DNA of 64,000 bases from Vibrio sp. SNU_ST1 (GTDB lineage Bacteria > Pseudomonadota > Gammaproteobacteria > Enterobacterales > Vibrionaceae), in contig NZ_CP130748.1 in the NCBI RefSeq assembly GCF_030563405.1, positions 372,001-436,000 of the forward strand. The letters run 5' to 3'. The notes beneath the pieces were generated by a model. It ran no database searches. It worked only from the letters and a program-made list of their open reading frames with translations, and was not told the origin of the DNA. A program made the translations under genes and the position numbers. Positions 58,320 to 64,000 of this stretch are shown in pieces; the first letter of the stretch is position 1; each line of letters starts with the position of its first letter.

Positions 58320-60578
58320 ATGTCTAACGAAATTACATATGATGGCGTTGAACAGTTGCCAATGCGCAAGTTCACCGAAGATGCCTACTTAAATTACTCA
58401 ATGTACGTGATCATGGATCGTGCATTGCCGTATATCGGTGATGGCTTGAAGCCAGTACAGCGTCGTATTATTTACGCGATGTCTGAGCTGGGCTTATCGG
58501 CTGCATCGAAATACAAAAAATCAGCACGTACCGTTGGTGACGTATTAGGTAAGTATCACCCACACGGTGACTCTGCTTGTTACGAAGCGATGGTATTGAT
58601 GGCGCAGCCTTTCTCTTACCGCTACCCATTGGTAGATGGTCAAGGTAACTGGGGTGCTCCGGACGACCCGAAATCGTTCGCTGCGATGCGTTATACCGAA
58701 GCGAAATTATCTAAGTTTGCTGAGGTTCTTCTAGGTGAACTAGGTCAAGGCACAGTTGATTGGCAACCAAACTTTGATGGCACCATGAAAGAGCCTCAGA
58801 TGTTGCCAGCACGTCTGCCTCATATCTTACTTAACGGTATTACTGGTATCGCGGTAGGTATGGCGACTGACATCCCGCCTCACAATGTCCGTGAAGTGGC
58901 GAACGCAGCGATTCACTTGATTGATACGCCGAAAGCTGAACTTCCAGATGTGATGGGTTTCATTCAAGGCCCTGATTACCCGACAGAGGCTGAGATTATT
59001 TCGCCGAAGTCGGACATCGAAAAGATCTACCGTACTGGACGTGGCAGCATCAAGATGCGCGCGGTTTGGCACAAGGAAGGCTCTGATATTGTTATCACGG
59101 CTTTACCTCATCAAGTGTCAGGTGCGAAGTTACTTGAGCAAATTGCTAACCAGATGCGCGCTAAGAAGCTGCCAATGGTTGACGACTTGCGTGATGAATC
59201 GGATCACGAGAACCCAACTCGCATCGTTGTCGTTCCTCGTTCAAACCGTATCGACTGTGACCAATTGATGAGTCACCTATTCGCTTCTACGGATCTAGAG
59301 AAAAACTTCCGCGTTAATTTGAACATGATTGGTTTAGACAATCGTCCTCAAGTTAAAGGTCTAGTTCAAATTCTGAAAGAGTGGATTGAGTTCCGTCGTA
59401 CAACTGTTCGTCGTCGTTTACAGTACCGTTTAGATAAAGTACTGGCACGTTTGCACATTTTAGAAGGTTTGCTTGCTGCTTATCTTAATATCGATGAAGT
59501 GATTGAAATCATTCGTACAGAAGACGAACCATGTCCTGTATTGATGAGCCGTTTCAACATTTCTGAAATTCAAGCCAATGCGATTCTTGATATTAAACTT
59601 CGTAACTTAGCTAAGTTAGAAGAATTTAAGATTCGAGCTGAGCAAGAGGAACTTGAAGCTGAACGTGAAAAGCTTGAAAAGCTACTCGGTTCAGAGCGTC
59701 GCTTGAATACGTTGATCAAGAAAGAAATCCAAGCAGATGCAGATAAATACGGCGATGATCGTCGTTCACCTCTGATTGAGCGTGCTGAAGCGAAAGCGCT
59801 AACAGAACGCGACTTAGTACCAAGCGAACCAATCACGGTTGTGTTGTCTGAGAAAGGTTGGATTCGTCATGCTAAAGGGCATGAAGTCGACGCTGAAGGC
59901 TTGAACTACAAATCTGGTGATAAATTCTTAGCGAGTGCTAAGGGTAAGAGTAACCAACAAGCGGTGTTCCTTGGCAGTGATGGCCGAAGCTACTCCCTTG
60001 AATCTCATTCATTACCGTCGGCACGTAGCCAAGGTGAGCCAATTACAGGCCGCTTGAACGTCAGCCCGGGTACTTCTATTCGCCAAGTGGTGATGGGAGA
60101 GAACGAACAATTATGGTTAGTCGGTTCTGATGCTGGTTATGGCTTTGTTTGTAAGGGGAGCGAACTGCTGTCTAAGAACAAGAGCGGTAAAGCGTTAGTT
60201 AACTTGCCACAAGCTTCTGAAGTGATGTTGCCAAGCCCTATTGCAGACTTGGACAGTAACCAGATTTTGGCGATTACTAACCAAGGCCGTATGTTGTTGT
60301 TCCCTATTAAAGACCTACCTCAGCTGAGCAAAGGTAAAGGCAACAAGATCATCAACATCCCTTCTGCGAAAGCAAAAGAGCGTGAAGAGTTTGTATCGCA
60401 TCTGATGGCTATTCCAGAGAATGCAACGCTGACTATTTACGCGGGCAAACGTAAACTTGGCTTGAAACCTGCGGACCTTGAAAACTTCCGTGGTGAGCGT
60501 GGTCGTCGTGGTGGTCTGCTCCCAAGAGGTTTGCAGCGTGTGACTCGCATCGATATCGATGAACCTAGTGACGCTTAG
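58320..60578 (+). CDS. parC: DNA topoisomerase IV subunit A
   Basis: The DNA-cleaving subunit of topoisomerase IV, 752 residues. The quinolone-determining region reads [13 protein letters not shown] with Ser85 and Glu89, the quinolone-sensitive (wild-type) residues. The catalytic tyrosine is Tyr125 in [11 protein letters not shown]. The coiled-coil gate lies near 440-480, followed by the C-terminal beta-pinwheel domain. It begins three bases after parE, so co-translation is likely. Confidence 0.97.
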   Translation: MSNEITYDGVEQLPMRKFTEDAYLNYSMYVIMDRALPYIGDGLKPVQRRIIYAMSELGLSAASKYKKSARTVGDVLGKYHPHGDSACYEAMVLMAQPFSYRYPLVDGQGNWGAPDDPKSFAAMRYTEAKLSKFAEVLLGELGQGTVDWQPNFDGTMKEPQMLPARLPHILLNGITGIAVGMATDIPPHNVREVANAAIHLIDTPKAELPDVMGFIQGPDYPTEAEIISPKSDIEKIYRTGRGSIKMRAVWHKEGSDIVITALPHQVSGAKLLEQIANQMRAKKLPMVDDLRDESDHENPTRIVVVPRSNRIDCDQLMSHLFASTDLEKNFRVNLNMIGLDNRPQVKGLVQILKEWIEFRRTTVRRRLQYRLDKVLARLHILEGLLAAYLNIDEVIEIIRTEDEPCPVLMSRFNISEIQANAILDIKLRNLAKLEEFKIRAEQEELEAEREKLEKLLGSERRLNTLIKKEIQADADKYGDDRRSPLIERAEAKALTERDLVPSEPITVVLSEKGWIRHAKGHEVDAEGLNYKSGDKFLASAKGKSNQQAVFLGSDGRSYSLESHSLPSARSQGEPITGRLNVSPGTSIRQVVMGENEQLWLVGSDAGYGFVCKGSELLSKNKSGKALVNLPQASEVMLPSPIADLDSNQILAITNQGRMLLFPIKDLPQLSKGKGNKIINIPSAKAKEREEFVSHLMAIPENATLTIYAGKRKLGLKPADLENFRGERGRRGGLLPRGLQRVTRIDIDEPSDA

Positions 60579-60616
60579 TTTTGATTGAGTTTATCATTAG
60601 CTTTGATTGATAAAAG

Positions 60617-60645
60617 AAAACCCAGCTTAAGAGCTGGGTTTTTTG
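60617..60645. terminator. Terminator between parC and degS
   Basis: AAAACCCAGCT and AGCTGGGTTTT form a perfect 11-bp stem with a TAAG loop and T run. It can serve both convergent genes. Confidence 0.92.
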
Positions 60646-60715
60646 TATCTATACTTTTTGTCTCTGTAATTGGCGGTTTGAGTTACTAGCTATTAGCAAT
60701 CAAACTAAATAAAGA

Positions 60716-61780
60716 CTACAGGCGTGTGTCTTCGGTAATGGTGACTTTGAGTGTCTTGTTTTCACCTTTGCGCAATACACCAACATCAATGATAGTACCC
60801 GGGCGAAGGTCAGTAACAATGTCCATTACGCTCTGTCGTCCGCTAATTTGGGTGTTGTTGATGCTGATAATGATATCTTGTGCTTCAAAGCCGGCATCGG
60901 CTGCAGGACCATTCGGGTCAATGCCTAAGACAACAATACCACCGATGTTCTTAGTACCGAGCAAGCGTGATGTCACCGAATTGATGTCTTGTCCGTCGAT
61001 ACCAATATAACCACGAATGACACGACCATCGGCGATGATCTTCTCCATGATTTTATTAGCAAGTGAGTAGGGGATTGCAAATGAGATCCCGTAGGTTTCC
61101 ATGTCGGTAGCTTGTTGGAAAGAAGCCGTGTTGATACCGACGAGCTCACCTTGTGAGTTAACCAGTGCACCACCAGAGTTACCTTCATTGATTGCAGCAT
61201 CGGTCTGGATAAAGGCTTGGTGACCATCTGCACTGATCGAAGAACGACCTGTTGCAGAGATAATGCCAAAGGTTGTCGTTTGCCCTAGGTTGTATGGGTT
61301 ACCGATAGCCAGCACCACGTCGCCGACATTTGCTTTGTAATTCGGGTTCAGTGGAATAACAGGTAAGTTGTCACCGCTGACTCGGAGTATCGCAATATCG
61401 GTGCGTTTGTCTGAGCCGACAAGTTGTGCGGCAGCTACTCGTCCGTCTTGAAGTGCCACGACTATTTGGTCAGCTTGAGCAACAACATGGAAGTTGGTAA
61501 TGATGTAGCCTTTTTCACTAACAATCACCCCTGAACCTAATCCTTGAGTTAGTAGCTTGTTGCGATCGCTTTCTGCGTATTTACGACTATAAATATTGAC
61601 CACAGCGGGTGCAGCTCGTCGCACCGCTTGGTTAAATGAGATCTGAAGAGAGCCAATATTATCGACTTGAGGGTTCGTGACGTCTGCAACAATCGCCGGC
61701 CTTAAACTCGGGAATGCGAGAAGAATAAGCGCCGCTGAAACGAGTCCAAGGGAAATAGAACGAAATAGAAAGGACAGCAT
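60716..61780 (-). CDS. degS: Site-1 protease DegS (sigma-E activation)
   Basis: The inner-membrane-anchored protease that cuts RseA when misfolded porins are sensed, releasing sigma-E. It has 354 residues, as in E. coli. One membrane anchor lies at the N-terminus (about 4-25). The trypsin-like domain has the triad His (TNFHVV), Asp (RTDIAIL) and Ser (INEGNSGGAL). A single PDZ domain follows (about 255-340), as expected for DegS rather than DegQ. The ATG at 61780 has GAGGGAA upstream. Confidence 0.95.
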   Translation of the reverse strand: MLSFLFRSISLGLVSAALILLAFPSLRPAIVADVTNPQVDNIGSLQISFNQAVRRAAPAVVNIYSRKYAESDRNKLLTQGLGSGVIVSEKGYIITNFHVVAQADQIVVALQDGRVAAAQLVGSDKRTDIAILRVSGDNLPVIPLNPNYKANVGDVVLAIGNPYNLGQTTTFGIISATGRSSISADGHQAFIQTDAAINEGNSGGALVNSQGELVGINTASFQQATDMETYGISFAIPYSLANKIMEKIIADGRVIRGYIGIDGQDINSVTSRLLGTKNIGGIVVLGIDPNGPAADAGFEAQDIIISINNTQISGRQSVMDIVTDLRPGTIIDVGVLRKGENKTLKVTITEDTRL

Positions 61781-61872
61781 GTTTCCCTCTTCAACAAGTA
61801 AGGTATGAAGCATCCGTCAATGGATGACTGACTTGATTATCAGTGAAGCATAGCATTTTGATTGATCTAAAG

Positions 61873-61917
61873 AAAAGGGAGACTGAGTAAGTTTAAAGCA
61901 AACTTACTGAGCCTCCC
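61873..61917 (-). terminator. Strong hairpin terminator between degQ and degS
   Basis: The arms at 61877-61894 and 61900-61917 are complementary at 16 of 18 positions with a 5-base loop. On the minus strand TTTTCTTT follows, so degQ transcription probably ends here and degS needs its own promoter or readthrough. Confidence 0.85.
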
Positions 61918-61938
61918 TGTAATTACGCTGACGTATGG

Positions 61939-63294
61939 CTATCGAATAACTAGATAGATAGTCCTATCGTCTCGCTGGATATTAAGTGCCAATACGCCAG
62001 GTTGTTTTTCAAGAATCTTTCTAAATTCAGCAAGGTTCTTAACTGGTTGGCGGTTTACCCCGATGATGATGTCATCTTTAAGAAGCTGATAAGCTTCTGC
62101 TGGCGAACCTTGAGCGACACTTGATACCTTGACGCCTGTCGCTGAATCGCTGTCGGTTGTGTTGGTGAGCTCTGCACCGGCAAGTCCTTCATGGAGCTTT
62201 TCAGCTTGTGTCTTACTATTTGTGGATTCACCAAGCGTGACGTCAAAGGTCTTATTCTTACCGTCACGAACCACGCCTAACTCGATCTGTTTACCTGCAC
62301 CTAAGGTGGCTACTTTGGCTCTTAACTCACTAAAAGTATCAATACGCTTACCGTTAATGGAGATAATGACATCGCCCGCTTTCAATCCGGCTTTGTCTGC
62401 AGCACTGTCGGGTACAATTTGGCTAACAAAAGCACCTTTGCTGGACTCATAACCAAGCGCTTCAGCCAATTCCGAGGTGACCTCTCCACCTTGGACACCA
62501 AGCATGCCACGTTTTACTTCACCGAAATCGAGAATCTGTTCAGTCAGGTTTGTCATCATATTGGATGGAATGGCAAAGCCGATACCGACATTGCCTCCGT
62601 TAGGTCCTAGGATGGCCGTGTTGATACCGATCAGTTCACCGTTAAGATTCACTAACGCACCTCCAGAGTTTCCACTGTTAATCGCGGCATCGGTTTGAAT
62701 GAAATTTTCGAAGTTCTCTAGATTGAGACCGCTACGTCCTAACGCTGAAACGATACCGGATGTCACGGTTTGACCAAGCCCAAATGGGTTGCCGATAGCG
62801 ACACTGAAATCGCCGACTCTCAATTTGTCGGAATCTGCGACTTTTATCTGGGTAAGGTTTTTGGCTGTCTCGAGTTTTAATAGCGCGATATCAGACATCT
62901 GGTCGCCGCCGATGAGCTCTGCATCGTACTCTCGACCATCATGCAGTTTTACTTTGATATCGTCTGCGCCATTGATGACATGGTAATTGGTCACGATATG
63001 ACCTTTCTTGGCGTCAATGATCACACCAGAGCCTAGCCCGCGGAATGGACGCTCTCGTGTTTGTTCTGGACCAAAAAAGAATTGAAATTGTTCAGGGATT
63101 TGCTGACGTTGTACCTGTTTGCCTTCTACGGCAATACTAACCACTGCGGGGGTTACTTGTTCAAGCATAGGAGCAAGGCTTGGTAATTGTTCATTACCCA
63201 CACTTAATGGAAGTGCGGCTGTTGCTTGAATGGGGGTGATGATTGAACTTAAGCTTAAAGTCAGTACTGATAAAGCAAGCAAAGGTTTTTTCAT
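61939..63294 (-). CDS. degQ: Periplasmic serine endoprotease DegQ
   Basis: A Do-family protease and chaperone of the periplasm. A signal peptide runs to about residue 26. The triad is His (VTNYHVINGADD), Asp (MSDIALLKL) and Ser (INSGNSGGALVN). Two PDZ domains follow (about 255-345 and 365-451), unlike DegS. It has 451 residues, DegQ-like. Two ATGs are adjacent; the second (63294) is better spaced from GAGGAG. In E. coli it also lies between zapG (yhcB) and degS. Confidence 0.93.
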   Translation of the reverse strand: MKKPLLALSVLTLSLSSIITPIQATAALPLSVGNEQLPSLAPMLEQVTPAVVSIAVEGKQVQRQQIPEQFQFFFGPEQTRERPFRGLGSGVIIDAKKGHIVTNYHVINGADDIKVKLHDGREYDAELIGGDQMSDIALLKLETAKNLTQIKVADSDKLRVGDFSVAIGNPFGLGQTVTSGIVSALGRSGLNLENFENFIQTDAAINSGNSGGALVNLNGELIGINTAILGPNGGNVGIGFAIPSNMMTNLTEQILDFGEVKRGMLGVQGGEVTSELAEALGYESSKGAFVSQIVPDSAADKAGLKAGDVIISINGKRIDTFSELRAKVATLGAGKQIELGVVRDGKNKTFDVTLGESTNSKTQAEKLHEGLAGAELTNTTDSDSATGVKVSSVAQGSPAEAYQLLKDDIIIGVNRQPVKNLAEFRKILEKQPGVLALNIQRDDRTIYLVIR

Positions 63295-63420
63295 CATAAA
63301 CTCCTCTCTAGTTAAGGTCTTAACCCTCTTATACGTTTAATAAGTATGAGAAGTTTCAAATGACCTGAGTGAAAGTTATGACTCAAAAACCTTTGTAAAG
63401 TTCACAGAAGTGTTAAATGT

Positions 63421-63876
63421 TTACGATGCTTTTGCTGTAACGACATCGGGAGCATCCATGATTTCTTTCTTCTGCTCGGTAAATAAGCCCGTTGCGCCAT
63501 TCGCGTAATCTTTCGGTTGTTCTTCAAGAGTCGACTCTTTAACTGAAGACTTATCTTGTGGCTTATCCGAATGAGCAGCGGCTGTTTTCACAAATGGGTT
63601 GTCTTGCTCTGGCAGGTTAGGGAGTAGCTCTGAGCTCGTTTTTTCCATGTGTTGGTAAAGCTTTGTATAGTCCTTACCTAAGGTGTCCAACATTTCTGCT
63701 GATTTCGCAAAGTGGTCAGCTAGCTCTTGTCGCTGCTGTTCCAGGGCAAACTTTGCGCTATCTAATTCTTTCTGTACGTTCTTTTGTTTTTTGTATTCAG
63801 GTGTCATGAGACGAGAAATAGCGACCCCTAAAATAACTCCGACTAGTAAACCGGCAACGGCATACATCCAAGGCAT
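63421..63876 (-). CDS. zapG: ZapG (YhcB) family cell division and envelope protein
   Basis: A 151-residue DUF1043 protein. An N-terminal membrane segment (PWMYAVAGLLVGVILGVAIS, about 2-22) is followed by a cytoplasmic coiled coil (about 27-100) and a low-complexity tail. E. coli YhcB/ZapG interacts with divisome and elongasome proteins and its loss disturbs cell width. AAGGAG precedes the ATG. Neighbour degQ supports the assignment. Confidence 0.9.
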   Translation of the reverse strand: MPWMYAVAGLLVGVILGVAISRLMTPEYKKQKNVQKELDSAKFALEQQRQELADHFAKSAEMLDTLGKDYTKLYQHMEKTSSELLPNLPEQDNPFVKTAAAHSDKPQDKSSVKESTLEEQPKDYANGATGLFTEQKKEIMDAPDVVTAKAS

Positions 63877-64000
63877 AACAGCTCCTTATTATTGTTTTTT
63901 AACATGTTTGTTACTGCTTAGTTACACGTGATACGGCTCCATGGTACTATGAGAAAGCCGCAGTATAAAGAGAAATGCGTGTGCGCTAGTTAGCAGTTTG
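63877..64000. other. Intergenic region to the right edge
   Basis: No gene is visible in these 124 bases. In related bacteria zapE and rplM lie divergently beyond zapG, so the promoter of that unit may be here. That is inference; no clear promoter was seen. Confidence 0.3.

Noticed and set aside
63328..63357. Sigma-E-like GAAACTT and TATAAG upstream of degQ
   Set aside because: The -35 is suggestive, but no TCTGA-type -10 lies at the right distance.

Overview
The window looks like part of a Vibrio chromosome (Gammaproteobacteria), probably from the Splendidus clade. The genus call rests on protein similarity: a LeuO/VC2487-type glycosyltransferase/leuDCBA block, GspAB next to Pit and a DUF47 protein, and Vibrio-type RpoD, LeuO and ParC. 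The clade is only an impression. Coding density is high, operons are short and intrinsic terminators are many. I see no prophage, insertion sequence, integron or CRISPR array. It is mostly core genome.

Layout. (1) 1-5.8 kb, minus strand: the 5' part of a DUF547 gene, then leuDCBA behind a leucine-rich leader peptide (leuL, not previously marked here) and a transcription attenuator. (2) 6-11.3 kb: a TetR regulator, a membrane-fusion protein and an RND pump, overlapping stop-to-start, behind a 36-bp palindrome that covers the promoter. (3) 11.4-19.2 kb: a PAP2 phosphatase, a VC2487-family glycosyltransferase, leuO, a long-chain acyl-CoA synthetase and ilvIH. Together with region 1 this is a branched-chain amino acid neighbourhood. 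(4) 19.2-26.7 kb: a 43-codon membrane ORF, a GntR/FCD regulator, pykF, a DeoR regulator, glmS and metY. (5) 26.8-33.9 kb: tRNA-Ile2(CAU), the macromolecular synthesis operon (rpsU-yqeY-dnaG-rpoD), tsaD and a hydrolase. (6) 33.9-37.7 kb: plsY, folB, a divergent folK, uppP and cca. (7) 37.8-47.3 kb: gspAB, an SH3 protein, pit with its DUF47 partner, a CYTH-CHAD triphosphatase, a K+ channel and a chemoreceptor. (8) 47.5-60.6 kb: glnE, hldE, tolC, nudF-yqiB-cpdA-yqiA and parE-parC. (9) 60.7-64 kb: degS, degQ and zapG.

How they work together. Leucine synthesis (leuABCD) and the shared acetohydroxy-acid step (ilvIH) flank the LysR regulator leuO. leuABCD carries its own attenuation switch. The RND pump operon has no outer-membrane gene of its own, but tolC lies about 41 kb away in this window. 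degS and degQ are periplasmic proteases of the envelope stress response. pykF, the DeoR regulator and glmS link glycolytic exit with amino-sugar entry.

I found no large undescribed system. The most useful new items are small: the leuL switch, the TetR operator, a 43-codon membrane ORF with a structured leader, a FolK paralogue lacking two conserved active-site residues, TTTCG/CGAAA motifs at the DeoR promoter, and terminators that double as the 3' coding ends of convergent genes.
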